From contig CAKSZH010000002.1 in the NCBI GenBank assembly GCA_934525675.1, forward strand, positions 197,184 to 261,183: DNA of 64,000 nucleotides, read 5' to 3'. Shown here one piece after another: positions 1 to 8,162 of this stretch. Origin of the DNA: an uncultured Eubacteriales bacterium. GTDB lineage: Bacteria > Bacillota > Clostridia > Oscillospirales > CAG-272. Position numbers and translations under genes: made by a program. How positions within the stretch are numbered: the first letter of the stretch is position 1; each line of letters begins with the position of its first letter. The notes beneath the pieces are model-generated. The model did not search any database and had not been told where the DNA came from. It saw nothing but the letters and a program-made list of their open reading frames with translations.

Positions 1-210
1 CGCAAGAACAAAAGCGGCGGATGGAATACCGCCCGCATTCAATACGTACAGGTTCCCTTCGGAAAGATCCCGATGAAGCAATTTTTCTCCCGGATAACCG
101 GAACCCCGTTGATTTTGGTTTCCGTTTTTCCTCATAAAATCCCTTACGATATTATAAATTCCGAGCAATTCCGACAGGTCGGACGGTCTCGCTTTTTCTA
201 TCGTGCTCAT
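1..210 (-). CDS. GNAT-family N-acetyltransferase, N-terminal part (cut by window edge)
   Basis: Seventy codons are open from an ATG at 210 to the window edge. The start MSTIEKARPSDLSELLGIYN is the usual opening of a GNAT acetyltransferase, in which an early beta strand leads into the first acceptor-side helix. Family members move an acetyl group from acetyl-CoA to a small molecule or protein amine; the substrate cannot be told here. A ribosome site (AAAGGAA) lies 6 bases before the ATG. The ATG overlaps by 4 bases (ATGA) the stop of an upstream reading frame, so the two were probably translationally coupled. The acetyl-CoA loop lies beyond the edge. Confidence 0.6.
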   Translation of the reverse strand, partial: MSTIEKARPSDLSELLGIYNIVRDFMRKNGNQNQRGSGYPGEKLLHRDLSEGNLYVLNAGGIPSAAFVLA

Positions 211-338
211 GTTTTGGATTCCTTTTCATAGCGGGATTTCAGCCCCTCGTACACATCGGTCAGGGCACGGCTGGTGGATTGCAGGATTGACGTAAACCGT
301 TTGCGACAGATATGATCCCTTTCCGGACATCCGTCGGG
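207..338 (-). pseudogene. C-terminal coding remnant upstream of the GNAT gene
   Basis: A frame of 43 codons without its own start ends in ...YEKESKT and TGA, overlapping the GNAT start by 4 bases, as in coupled operons. A TGA at 339-341 closes it upstream. If one base is skipped there, the frame continues as ...IIPTGVWSFQQYDP, which also looks like protein. I read this as the end of a gene broken by a one-base lesion. The protein family is not recognised, and chance cannot be excluded for so short a stretch. Confidence 0.3.
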
Positions 339-951
339 TCATACTGTTGAAATGACCAAACTCCGGTCGGGATGATATACCGAGCCGTTCGCCGTCCACA
401 CGCCCGAAGACCGCTTACGTACATCGGCAATGGATAAGGCTTATATTATATTTTACGCCGCGGAAGAACGGCTGTCAGGTATGCGTCGTCCTGACAGAAA
501 GAACCCCCGGAGCCGATCGGCTACGGGGGTAATTGGGAAGATTTACGGGTTGGGAGAGAGAATGAACCCGTATAAAGTTCTGGGAATCTATCTAAAAAAC
601 CACGGTCGGTTTTTTATACAAATGAAATTTGAAACCCTGGCGGGGATCGTTTGTGCACACACGATGCACATGAAATCGCCACGGTCAATCGCCCGGCGTT
701 AACAGGCGGTACAATAATTATAACAGCTGAAAAGATAAAAAGTAACAGGTTGCGATAAAATTTTCGCAGAACCGGCATTTTCGGCAATGATCCGACGTTT
801 AAGTGCTTGCAGGACACCCGTCACCACAGCCTTCCGTCAACGTTCCGGATATTGCCGCGGACTGTAAGAGAACTCGCAAATCCGCGCAATGAACGTGGTG
901 GCAGTTAATGCGAGAATCCAATGGGACTTAACGACTGCTTGCCGGTCTTCT
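339..951. other. Intergenic region with hairpins, no convincing gene
   Basis: About 600 bases hold no reading frame I can support. The stretch contains three hairpins. CTGTCAGG and CCTGACAG pair around 471-498, the strong stem at 503-530 is listed separately, and AAAAAACC (594-601) pairs with GGTTTTTT (608-615). A minus-strand frame at 614-817 has a hydrophobic run but no ribosome site or recognisable family, so I do not call it. Confidence 0.5.
503..530 (-). terminator. Rho-independent terminator-like hairpin
   Basis: ACCCCCG (503-509) pairs with CGGGGGT (524-530) around a second self-complementary core, AGCCGATCGGCT. Read on the minus strand, the stem is followed by a T-rich run (TTCTTTCT). 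It could end transcripts coming from the sigma factor gene or from the intergenic region. Confidence 0.5.
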
Positions 952-1539
952 CTATCGGTACACGGATTTTAAGTCTTCACCGCCGAGCTTCATGATTTGC
1001 CTTTTGGCGCGGACAAACCGGTTCCTCGCAAGTTCTTCCGAAACGTGGAGAGTCCGTGCAATCTCGCTGTACGACATCCTTCCATAGCACTTCAGTATCA
1101 CAATATCCCTGTATTCCGGTTTGAGTCGGTCAATAATCCGGCGCACCTCCTGACAATTTTCCTCGCTGATAATCTGATCGTCAACGCTTGGCGCGGTATC
1201 CGGAATATCCAGTTCTTCGTTTTCCCCATCGTCATTCCGGACAGTGAGCGGTACCGTATTTCTGCGGCGATTCTTGTGATAAAGATTGATTGCCGCATTA
1301 CGGCAATAAATCACGAGCAGCTTTTTGCGACCTGCTTCATCCGCCTCGCGGAACATATCTATATGATCGATGACCTGCATGAAGGTATCCTGAACGCAGT
1401 CCTCCGCGTCAAAATGATGGTGGAGAATCTGGTAGGCAACCATATACAGCTTTTCGGAATAGGCATTGTATAATTCCTCCACGAAACGTTTGTCCGTATC
1501 TTCACCGACCGCCTTGACAAGCAGTAAAATTGATCCCAC
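952..1539 (-). CDS. ECF-type RNA polymerase sigma factor
   Basis: This 195-residue protein has the two-domain plan of extracytoplasmic-function sigma factors, which guide RNA polymerase to stress- or signal-responsive promoters. Residues about 20-90 form region 2 (EELYNAYSEKLYMVAYQIL, then DAEDCVQDTFMQV, the -10 recognition core). Residues about 130-185 form region 4, with the helix-turn-helix MSYSEIARTLHVSEELARNR. No anti-sigma factor follows in the same direction, which is unusual for this family; the next 400 bases hold no supported gene. An in-frame start slightly further downstream is also possible. Confidence 0.9.
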   Translation of the reverse strand: MGSILLLVKAVGEDTDKRFVEELYNAYSEKLYMVAYQILHHHFDAEDCVQDTFMQVIDHIDMFREADEAGRKKLLVIYCRNAAINLYHKNRRRNTVPLTVRNDDGENEELDIPDTAPSVDDQIISEENCQEVRRIIDRLKPEYRDIVILKCYGRMSYSEIARTLHVSEELARNRFVRAKRQIMKLGGEDLKSVYR

Positions 1540-1748
1540 CCCCCACAGTTACATTATAGTGTTTTTTGCACTGAAAGTCAACTTTTTCCGCAAAATTTTG
1601 AAGCAAATGTTACAATGTTTTTGATAATGCGGCTCGTTTTTTGTCGAAATAAGCAAAAAGCGAGCGAGATCGGATACAGAGACGTAACGGGTGGGAGAAT
1701 GTAACCGTTTACAGATCCGGGCGACACATCTTTATTTTCAAAAAACAC

Positions 1749-1792
1749 AACAGCGGCACAGCCTCCCCCTCCGGGGAGACTGTGCCGCTGTT
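1749..1792 (-). terminator. Strong terminator at the end of the glycoside/VOC operon
   Basis: AACAGCGGCACAG (1749-1761) pairs perfectly with CTGTGCCGCTGTT (1780-1792), with a GC-rich inner part (TCCCC/GGGGA). On the minus strand the stem is followed by GTGTTTTTTG. It lies 20 bases after the last VOC gene and should close the long minus-strand operon. Confidence 0.85.
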
Positions 1793-1811
1793 TATATATT
1801 CGTTCTTTTAT

Positions 1812-2492
1812 TCAGTTACGGAAGGAGATGTTCTGGCTCTCCGGCTCGTCCCAGGTAACGGTCGAGGGGGTTTCCCAGATATACATCGCATTGCCTTCGC
1901 CGTCTTCGATCACGGCGTAGTCGTTGCCTTCCACGGTGAAGCGGGTCTTGAGGACCTTGCCGCCGAACTCGGTGACCTTCTTGAGGGTGTCTTCAATGTT
2001 GTCCACCTCAACGACAAAGCGGGGATCTGCGCCGGTCTCGTCGTCGCTTCTTGCACGGAGATAGCCGTAACCGAAGGACGGGAACTTCGGCTCCCAGTTT
2101 GCGTTGCCGGGGCCGGTTGCGCAGAAAATCAGCGGATGGGTGGGATCCGAATGCTCGGTATCGTACATATCCCAATCCATGACGTCCTTGTAGAACGCAC
2201 GGGTCATCTCCAGCTTGTCATCGTCGTAAGGCAGAACGAATCTTCTGACACGTCCGTGTCTGGTGTGAGCCGGGAACTGCTTGGGATGATGATAGGAAAT
2301 ATTCATCTTATCCCAGTTCGGATCGGGCTTCGGGAAATCGACATGAATTCTTCTCTTCTCGATGCTTCCGTTCCAGGGCTCAACCAGGTAATTCTCCTTC
2401 GGGGAGTTACAGGACGGGCAAAGCTCCGGTACCTGATCCTCCTCTACCGCAAAGGGGAAACCGCATACATAACAAGTATAAATCTTTTTCAT
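1812..2492 (-). CDS. Zinc-ribbon (rubredoxin-like) VOC protein
   Basis: The first 35 residues carry CYVCG and CPSCN, a four-cysteine zinc ribbon or rubredoxin-like knuckle. Residues about 70-225 form a VOC (glyoxalase/bleomycin-resistance) fold with two beta-alpha-beta-beta-beta modules; the second ends in DGEGNAMYIWE. VOC proteins are metal-dependent enzymes or ligand binders of many kinds, so the reaction cannot be named. The start at 2492 has GAGGAG upstream. It is the last gene of the operon and the closest relative in the window is the gene at 12964, which has the same ribbon-plus-VOC layout. Fusion to a metal ribbon in an anaerobe suggests a redox or metal role (inference). Confidence 0.8.
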   Translation of the reverse strand: MKKIYTCYVCGFPFAVEEDQVPELCPSCNSPKENYLVEPWNGSIEKRRIHVDFPKPDPNWDKMNISYHHPKQFPAHTRHGRVRRFVLPYDDDKLEMTRAFYKDVMDWDMYDTEHSDPTHPLIFCATGPGNANWEPKFPSFGYGYLRARSDDETGADPRFVVEVDNIEDTLKKVTEFGGKVLKTRFTVEGNDYAVIEDGEGNAMYIWETPSTVTWDEPESQNISFRN

Positions 2493-2506
2493 TTCTGTGA
2501 TCCTCC

Positions 2507-3034
2507 TCAATCTTTATCGTAGCCTGCCTCAGGCTCTTCCCAAGTACGGGAAGGCGGGCATTTCCACAGTTTGAACTCGTTTCCGGACGGGTCCTTGACG
2601 AAAGCCTGGCAAGCCCAGCCTTCAGTTTCGACCGGAAGCTCTCCGACGACACTGCCGCCGTATCTGACCATTTCTCCGACCGTTTCGCTGACGGGGCGGT
2701 CCATATGAATCTCTGCCATAGGTATCGGCTTCGGGAGGTCGCCCTCCACGTAGCTTGCCATGCAGTTCATGTGACCGGGGTTCAGACCTTCCCAGGTCTC
2801 ATAGCTCGGACCGGTAGCGATCAGGAGAGAGGGAGTAGCACTTCCCTTCTTCATACCGCCTGCGGCTTCGGGGAGCTCGAACATATCCCAACCGAACACA
2901 TTGACGTAGAAGTTCTGGAAGCGCTTGAAATCCTTGTAGGAAAGGAGCAGGAAGCGCGGTCTGCCATGCAGATCCTTGTTCGGATACTTCTTCGGCGCAC
3001 GGTAGGGGTAAACATTGGTTTTTTCTTCAGCCAT
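2507..3034 (-). CDS. VOC-fold protein, group A paralogue 1
   Basis: This protein of about 175 residues has a VOC fold and is one of four near-identical paralogues in a row. Shared landmarks are YPYRAPKKYP, the strand-helix FQNFYVNVFGWDMFELPEA, the inter-module segment GPSYETWEGLNPGHMN, and the tail SRTWEEPEAGYDKD. The ATG at 3034 is preferred because AAAGGA is then 9 bases upstream; an ATG at 3043 is too close to it. The function is unknown. Its place downstream of a glycoside importer and beta-glucosidase suggests work on the aglycone or on the sugar (inference). Confidence 0.8.
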   Translation of the reverse strand: MAEEKTNVYPYRAPKKYPNKDLHGRPRFLLLSYKDFKRFQNFYVNVFGWDMFELPEAAGGMKKGSATPSLLIATGPSYETWEGLNPGHMNCMASYVEGDLPKPIPMAEIHMDRPVSETVGEMVRYGGSVVGELPVETEGWACQAFVKDPSGNEFKLWKCPPSRTWEEPEAGYDKD

Positions 3035-3079
3035 TTTGATCATTCCTTTCGAAAATTGATTACTGTTCCGGAACAGATG

Positions 3080-3607
3080 TCAGTCCTTGTCGTACCCGGC
3101 TTCGGGCTCTTCCCAGGTACGGGAACTCGGGCACTTCCAGAGCGGGATGACGTTTCCGGACGGGTCCATCGCAACCAGGGTACTGCTCCAGCCGTCCTTT
3201 TCCTCGGGAACCTCACCCACAATACTTCCGCCGTGATCGATGATCTCCTGTGCGGTGACTTTGAGTGGGCGGTCCATATGGCATTCCGCCATGAATACCG
3301 CGGTGCCGGGGGTTGGATCGTAATGTGCTCCCATGTTCATGTGACCGGGATTGAGTCCCTCCCACGTTTCATAGCTGGGGCCGGTCGCAATGAGAAGCGA
3401 TGGTTTCTCGCTTCCCTTTTTGACGCCGCCTGCGGCTTCGGGGAGTTCAAACATATCCCAACCGAATACATTCACATAAAAATTCTGGAAGCGATGAAAA
3501 TCCTGATAACAAAGCTGACCGAAACGCATTCTTCCATGCAGACTTTTCTTCGGATATTTCTTGGGAGCACGGTACGGATACGTATCAGTTTTCTTGATTT
3601 CGTCCAT
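3080..3607 (-). CDS. VOC-fold protein, group A paralogue 2
   Basis: This 175-residue member of the VOC array starts at 3607 behind GGAGG. It shares the N-terminal YPYRAPKKYPKKSLHGR, the FQNFYVNVFGWDMFELPEA helix and the WEGLNPGHMN segment with its neighbours. It differs in the second module, which reads TAVFMAECHMDRPLKVTAQE. Candidate metal-side residues are the His in LHGR, the His in GHMN and the His in ECHMD, but a metal site cannot be proved without a model. The spacing to the next gene is short, so it is co-transcribed. Confidence 0.8.
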   Translation of the reverse strand: MDEIKKTDTYPYRAPKKYPKKSLHGRMRFGQLCYQDFHRFQNFYVNVFGWDMFELPEAAGGVKKGSEKPSLLIATGPSYETWEGLNPGHMNMGAHYDPTPGTAVFMAECHMDRPLKVTAQEIIDHGGSIVGEVPEEKDGWSSTLVAMDPSGNVIPLWKCPSSRTWEEPEAGYDKD

Positions 3608-3652
3608 TTCGGGAATCCTCCTTTCGCAGAGATATTTGTGTGCGGAGCCGGG

Positions 3653-4186
3653 TCAGTCCCGATCGTAGCCGCACTCGGGTTCTTCCCATGTCCTGGAAGG
3701 CGGACATTTCCAGAGATAAAGCGTGTTTCCGGACGGATCCTTCACAAACGCCTGACTTGCCCAACCTTCGGTCTCCTCCGGCAATTCGCCGTCATAGGAG
3801 CCGCCTGCAGCAGTCATTTCCCGGATTGTTTCGGCAAGCGGGCGGTCCATGTGCACTTCGGTGAAAAGAGTCGGCGTTGCGACCTTGTCATCCGTCGCAT
3901 GAGACACCATGCAGTTCATGTGACCGGGATTGAGTCCTTCCCATGTTTCATAACTCGGGCCCGTCGCGGCAACAAGCGTCGGGAATTCGCTTCCCTTCTT
4001 GGCACCTCCGGCAGTCTCCGGCAATTCAAACATATCCCAACCGAACACATTGACATAGAAATTCTGGAACCGCTTGAAATCCTTGTACTGGATCATCACG
4101 ACACGCGGACGTCCGTGCAGATCTTTCTTGGGGTATTTTTTCGGGGGGCGATAGGGGTAGGTATTGGTTTTTCTTTCTTCTGCCAT
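3653..4186 (-). CDS. VOC-fold protein, group A paralogue 3
   Basis: This is a third tandem VOC paralogue, about 177 residues. The ATG at 4186 has AGGAGGATAACAAA before it; longer starts lack such a site. It keeps YPYRPPKKYPKKDLHGR, the FQNFYVNVFGWDMFELPE motif, GHMNCM and SRTWEEPECGYDRD. The second module (FTEVHMDRPLAETIREM) keeps the His found in its sister proteins. The array probably arose by tandem duplication, since the helix and tail motifs are nearly identical while loops vary. The function is unassigned. Confidence 0.8.
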   Translation of the reverse strand: MAEERKTNTYPYRPPKKYPKKDLHGRPRVVMIQYKDFKRFQNFYVNVFGWDMFELPETAGGAKKGSEFPTLVAATGPSYETWEGLNPGHMNCMVSHATDDKVATPTLFTEVHMDRPLAETIREMTAAGGSYDGELPEETEGWASQAFVKDPSGNTLYLWKCPPSRTWEEPECGYDRD

Positions 4187-4246
4187 TTTGTTATCCTCCT
4201 TTCTCAAAAGTAACCGGAATCAATTCACCGGAATGAGCACCGGGGA

Positions 4247-4774
4247 TCAACCCTCGCGGTCATATCCCGCTTCGGGTTCTTCCCAGGTCCGGGAACTCGG
4301 GCACTTGCCGAGCATCAGAAGATTTCCGGACGGATCAAGGAACCTTGCCGTAACCATCCAGTCGTCTCTGTCGGGAGGCAGTTCACCGAGCAGCGTTCCG
4401 CCGGCAAGGATGACCTCGTCTGCGGTCACGGCATACGGTTGATCCATATGCACCTCCATGCTCGGGTAAGGCTGTAACGGTTCATCATCCGTGTGAAATG
4501 CCATCACATTCATATGTCCCGGTGTCAGACCTTCCCATGTCTCATAGCTGGGTCCGGTTGCAATCAGAAGAGAAGGCTTGTTGCTTCCCTTCTTTGCACC
4601 GCCTGCCGCTTCCGGCAATTCAAAGAGGTCCCAGCCGAATACATTGACATAAAAGTTTTGAAAGCGTTTGAAATCACGATATTGCATCATCAGCATCCGG
4701 ACTCTGCCGTGCAGATCTTTTTTCGGATACTTTTTCGGAGCGCGGTAGGGGTATTGATGTTTGATTTCTGTCAT
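4247..4774 (-). CDS. VOC-fold protein, group A paralogue 4
   Basis: This is the fourth group A VOC protein, about 175 residues. The start at 4774 is chosen for its AAAGGAG 10 bases upstream and because it falls after the beta-glucosidase stop at 4794. It holds YPYRAPKKYPKKDLHGRVR, the FQNFYVNVFGWDLFELPEA helix, GHMNVM and SRTWEEPEAGYDREG. The second module (SMEVHMDQPYAVTADE) is the most diverged of the four. The position directly after the GH1 gene ties the array to the sugar operon. Confidence 0.8.
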   Translation of the reverse strand: MTEIKHQYPYRAPKKYPKKDLHGRVRMLMMQYRDFKRFQNFYVNVFGWDLFELPEAAGGAKKGSNKPSLLIATGPSYETWEGLTPGHMNVMAFHTDDEPLQPYPSMEVHMDQPYAVTADEVILAGGTLLGELPPDRDDWMVTARFLDPSGNLLMLGKCPSSRTWEEPEAGYDREG

Positions 4775-4793
4775 CCCGCCGACACTCCTTTCT

Positions 4794-6203
4794 TTATTCT
4801 TTTGTCTCGTGAAGGCTCTCCCCGTTGGAAGCAATCACATCGCGGTACCAGTAGAAGCTCTTCTTGCGGTAACGTGCAAGCGTTCCGTTGCCCTTGTTGT
4901 CACGGTCAACGTAAATATAACCGTACCGCTTTTCCATTTCCGCAGTAGACGCACTGACAAGGTCAATGCAACCCCAGGAGGTAAATCCGAACACATCGAC
5001 GCCGTCTTCGATAGCAGCTTCTACCTGAAGCAGATGCTGGCGGAGGAAGTCGATACGGTAATCATCGTTGACGGTGAAGGAACCGTGCCCGTCCTCGACC
5101 AACCGGTCGTGTGCACCGAGTCCGCATTCCGCGACGAACAACGGCTTCTGGTATCTCTCGTAGAACTCGTTGAGAATATAACGGAGTCCCTGCGGGTCGA
5201 TCTGCCAGCCCCAGTCGGTGGATTTGAGGTAGGGGTTCGGTGTTGCGCTCGAGAAGTACATTTCCTTGACCTTTGTGGGATCTGCGGATGCGCACAGACT
5301 CCAGTAATAGCTGAAGGAAACGAAATCAACCGAATTACGGAGCATTTCTTCGTCACCGGGCTCCATATGGAGGGTGATATTATTTTCGCGGTACCAGCGC
5401 TTGGCGTAAGAGGGATAATAGCCACGCGCCTGCACATCGGTAAAGAGCAGATTAGTGTGGTTCATGTCCATTGCCTTGAGGACGTCGGCAGGATCGGGGG
5501 TCAGAGGGTAAACCGGCAGTGCCAGTACCATACAGCCGACCTTGTTTTCGGGATCCACCTCATGCGCGATCTTGGTTGCCTTTGAGGAAGCGATCAGTTC
5601 ATGATGAATTGCCTGTAATTTATCCCCCAGTGTAAGCTTGGACTTATCCGTCCAGATGCCGCCGCTCATGAACGGCTCCGACATGACGGTATTGATCTCG
5701 TTGAAGGTCAGCCAGTATTTCACTTTTCTGCGGTAACGGCGGAACACGGTTTCTGCGTAACGTGCGAACAGTTCCACGGTTTCGCGGCTGCGGAAGCCGT
5801 CATATTTTTTGGAGATGGCAAGAGGCGTTTCGTAGTGGGAAAGAGTGACCAGAGGCTCAATGCCGTACTTGTGGCACTCATCAAACACGCGGTCGTAGAA
5901 TTCCAGACCCTTTTCGTTCGGTTCTGCATCATCCCCGTTCGGGAAAATACGTGCCCAGGCGATAGACATCCGGAACACCTTGAAGCCCATTTCCGCAAAC
6001 AGCTTGATGTCTTCCTTGTAACGGTGATAGAAATCAATGCCGATCAGCTTCAGGTTATCGGGAGTCGGCTCTTCGGTACGCGGCGTTGCAACGCCGTGGG
6101 GAAGCAGATCCTGAATGGACAACCCCTTGCCGTCCTCAAGATAAGCGCCCTCCATCTGATTTGCGGCGGTTGCGCCGCCCCAGAGAAAATTCTTCGGAAA
6201 CAT
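4794..6203 (-). CDS. Glycoside hydrolase family 1, (6-phospho-)beta-glucosidase
   Basis: This 469-residue protein is the usual length of GH1 beta-glucosidases, retaining enzymes that cut beta-glucosides in the cytoplasm. FLWGGATAANQMEGA near the start and TFNEI (acid/base Glu169) are classic. The nucleophile region reads FVAECGLGAHD, with Glu359 followed by Cys where the family nearly always has Asn (ENG). SASTAEMEKRYGYIYVD (from 417) matches the Ser/Lys/Tyr loop of 6-phospho-beta-glucosidases. The ATG shares one base with the stop of the ROK kinase (TGATG), so kinase and hydrolase are coupled. Import by an ABC system, phosphorylation by the ROK protein, then hydrolysis is a coherent order (inference). 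Confidence 0.88.
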   Translation of the reverse strand: MFPKNFLWGGATAANQMEGAYLEDGKGLSIQDLLPHGVATPRTEEPTPDNLKLIGIDFYHRYKEDIKLFAEMGFKVFRMSIAWARIFPNGDDAEPNEKGLEFYDRVFDECHKYGIEPLVTLSHYETPLAISKKYDGFRSRETVELFARYAETVFRRYRRKVKYWLTFNEINTVMSEPFMSGGIWTDKSKLTLGDKLQAIHHELIASSKATKIAHEVDPENKVGCMVLALPVYPLTPDPADVLKAMDMNHTNLLFTDVQARGYYPSYAKRWYRENNITLHMEPGDEEMLRNSVDFVSFSYYWSLCASADPTKVKEMYFSSATPNPYLKSTDWGWQIDPQGLRYILNEFYERYQKPLFVAECGLGAHDRLVEDGHGSFTVNDDYRIDFLRQHLLQVEAAIEDGVDVFGFTSWGCIDLVSASTAEMEKRYGYIYVDRDNKGNGTLARYRKKSFYWYRDVIASNGESLHETKE

Positions 6204-7189
6204 CAGTTCTCTCCTTTCCGGATCATGAAATTATAGGTTGCACCGAGCAGGTTACATTCGTCCCGGAAGGTACTGGGGACAACCACTGCTCTCATGTTTT
6301 CTGGAATGCCGATCGCGTCAGCATAGCGGGTCAGCTCCGCCGCAAGATCCGGGAAGATGCCGGTCTGCTTGGAAAGGCCGCCGCCGACCACGATCCTGTC
6401 GGGCGCGTAGCAGATCTGTACATTGAAAATCAGCACGGCAAGCGAACGGACCAGATCGTGATAAACTTCCAGCGCGTCAGGGTCTCCCTCGTTGACCCAC
6501 GCCTCAAACTGTCTGCCGTCTGCTTTAATCTGCTTTACTTCGCCGGCAGGAGTCGGGAAATGATCGTGGTACTTGTCGTCGAGGAAATGCATCGTGGGCG
6601 CGGAATCCTGAAAATCCAGATCGAGATTTTTCTTTTTACAGAGTTTATAGGTAATTCCGAGCATCGCGGAATTTGCAAACGCACAGGAGAACATCGTCGG
6701 GTCATCGGGGTTTGTAATCAGGTAGGAAAACTCACCTGCATTGAAATCTCTGCCGCTGTGGATCTTGTGATCCTTAATAAGACCACCGGCAATACCGGAC
6801 CCGAGGATAACGACTGCGCCGTCCTTGCAGTCTGCAAGTCCGCCCATCCATGCTTCAGACAGAGCTCCGCACTTCCCGTCATTTTCAACCGCAACGGGAA
6901 CGGGGCATTTCTTTGCAATCAGTTCGGGAATTTCGTAACCGTACAACTGGGTGTACACGCCATTTGTGAAAAGCTTTCCGGTTTCCGGATCAATGTTGCC
7001 GGGCAGGCTGATGCCGATGCCGGCGACCTGATCCTTCACAGGTTCATAGATCTCGTTGACCGTGTCAACAAACTGTTCGGGGGAATCGAGCGGCGCGGGC
7101 TTTTTGCCGCGGTACTCCATTTTCCCGTTTTCATCGACGACGGCATACTTTACCGAGCTGCCGCCGAAATCAAGTGCCAATACTTTCAT
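6203..7189 (-). CDS. ROK-family sugar kinase
   Basis: This 328-residue protein has the ROK kinase plan. The phosphate loop LDFGGSSVKYAVVDENG is near the start, then GISLPGNIDPETG, the catalytic-side ENDGKCGALSEAW, GSGIAGGL, and the adenosine-side VVGGGLS. ROK kinases phosphorylate hexoses or beta-glucosides using ATP. The cysteine/histidine zinc site found in glucokinases and NagC-type members is not visible, and there is no N-terminal DNA-binding domain, so this is an enzyme rather than a repressor. Overlap with the GH1 start suggests it acts on the same sugar, perhaps as a beta-glucoside kinase. Confidence 0.85.
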   Translation of the reverse strand: MKVLALDFGGSSVKYAVVDENGKMEYRGKKPAPLDSPEQFVDTVNEIYEPVKDQVAGIGISLPGNIDPETGKLFTNGVYTQLYGYEIPELIAKKCPVPVAVENDGKCGALSEAWMGGLADCKDGAVVILGSGIAGGLIKDHKIHSGRDFNAGEFSYLITNPDDPTMFSCAFANSAMLGITYKLCKKKNLDLDFQDSAPTMHFLDDKYHDHFPTPAGEVKQIKADGRQFEAWVNEGDPDALEVYHDLVRSLAVLIFNVQICYAPDRIVVGGGLSKQTGIFPDLAAELTRYADAIGIPENMRAVVVPSTFRDECNLLGATYNFMIRKGEN

Positions 7190-7290
7190 GATCTGTTCTC
7201 CGTTCTTGCGTATTTCGTTTTACGTAGTGTTCAAATGCTTCCGTGATATCCGGGATCTGTTTGCAACATTTCCACCGCACAAAGCAGAAA

Positions 7291-7665
7291 TCACTGATAA
7301 ATTTTTGCAACGGGTTTCCCTTCCCGGCGAAGCTCGTCGGCAAGGGCTTTTATATCCACCGGCTCATCTACATACAGAAGCTCTTCGCGCTCCCATTCGT
7401 AGAAATTGTGCCGTTCCACTTCAATTTTCTGGCAGGTTTCGTCATCCGCCCAAGCCTCAAACATTCTGCCGAACACCTCGAAATCTTCGTATACGCGTTC
7501 GTGCACTCTGGTCTGGGACCGCTCTGCGCCGGAATAGTAACGGTAGCGGCGCGGCAGAGGATGACCGAGTCTTGCTTCCTCGTCATCGGTCTTTCTTTCA
7601 AGCTCCAGCTCCTGAAGCCATTTTTCAAAGGGGATTTTTTGTGTCTGACGATACATGAATCTCAT
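7291..7665 (-). CDS. Small protein, paralogue of its upstream neighbour (NIPSNAP-like fold suspected)
   Basis: This protein has 124 residues and starts with MRFMYRQTQKIPFEKWLQE. It shares a layout with the next gene: a first strand, then a Pro/Arg-rich RLGHPLPRRYRYYSG, an acidic helix with VYEDFEVFGRMFE, and a C-terminal EREELLYVDEPVD. The pattern of a strand, a charged loop and a helix before a final strand resembles dimeric alpha/beta-barrel proteins such as NIPSNAP, but I do not recognise a named family. The ATG overlaps the stop of the upstream gene (ATGA). Its position between permease and kinase suggests a role in the same glycoside pathway. Confidence 0.65.
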   Translation of the reverse strand: MRFMYRQTQKIPFEKWLQELELERKTDDEEARLGHPLPRRYRYYSGAERSQTRVHERVYEDFEVFGRMFEAWADDETCQKIEVERHNFYEWEREELLYVDEPVDIKALADELRREGKPVAKIYQ

Positions 7666-8093
7666 TCTGCGTGTTCCTCCGATCCTGTTTTGTCAGGCAT
7701 TTTATAATTCGGGTTGACGGTGTAGCGGATGGTTCTTCCCTGCTCCGCCGCCATCTGAATCCACGGGATAATCGGGTCGCGCGCATCATCCACATAGAGG
7801 ATCTCCTGACGGCGCCATGTGTAGACCCCTTCCCATTCACGCTCAAGCTCTGCCCATTCCGGGTCCTTGGTGCATTCGACAAACAGGCGGGTGTAATCCG
7901 CAATGGATTCATATTCGTATTCCTGGATCCGGATGCGCGAATCCATATTCCCGGTAAACGGACGCATCCGCATGGGGACCGGGAGACCGAGGCGCACCGC
8001 ACAAAGATCACTCCTGTGTTCCATTTCCGCCTGCTTCTCGCGGTTTTCGGGCGGGACTTCCATAATCTGCCGGAATAAAATCCGAATCTTCAT
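7662..8093 (-). CDS. Small protein paired with a paralogue (NIPSNAP-like fold suspected)
   Basis: This 143-residue protein begins MKIRILFRQIMEVPPENREK. It contains RLGLPVPMRMRPFTGNMDS, an acidic YEYESIADYTRLFVE helix, DPEWAELEREW and a strand REILYVDDARDP. These landmarks line up with the gene at 7291, so the two are tandem paralogues and may pair. Stop and start of the two genes overlap by 4 bases. Upstream lies a hairpin that separates it from the permease gene. No catalytic motif is evident and the function is unknown. Confidence 0.65.
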   Translation of the reverse strand: MKIRILFRQIMEVPPENREKQAEMEHRSDLCAVRLGLPVPMRMRPFTGNMDSRIRIQEYEYESIADYTRLFVECTKDPEWAELEREWEGVYTWRRQEILYVDDARDPIIPWIQMAAEQGRTIRYTVNPNYKMPDKTGSEEHAE

Positions 8094-8116
8094 AAGTGTA
8101 CCTCCATTTTCTCCGC

Positions 8117-8148
8117 GCGGGCGGTCAGCTTGTTGCCTGACCGCCCGC
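8117..8148 (-). promoter_or_regulatory. Strong intercistronic hairpin without T-run
   Basis: GCGGGCGGTCAG (8117-8128) pairs perfectly with CTGACCGCCCGC (8137-8148). No T-run follows on the minus strand, so it is probably not an efficient terminator. It lies between the transporter genes and the enzyme genes and could stabilise the upstream mRNA or lower expression downstream. Confidence 0.55.
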
Positions 8149-8162
8149 GGAAGAATGTGTAA

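Noticed and set aside
614..817. A small membrane protein or anti-sigma factor after the sigma gene
   Set aside because: A hydrophobic run is present, but there is no ribosome site, the start is poor and the gap to the sigma gene is 135 bases.
1812..4774. Extradiol dioxygenases or glyoxalase I
   Set aside because: The VOC fold is shared, but the usual metal-ligand pattern of these enzymes is not evident and oxygen-dependent chemistry does not fit an anaerobe. I kept only the fold name.
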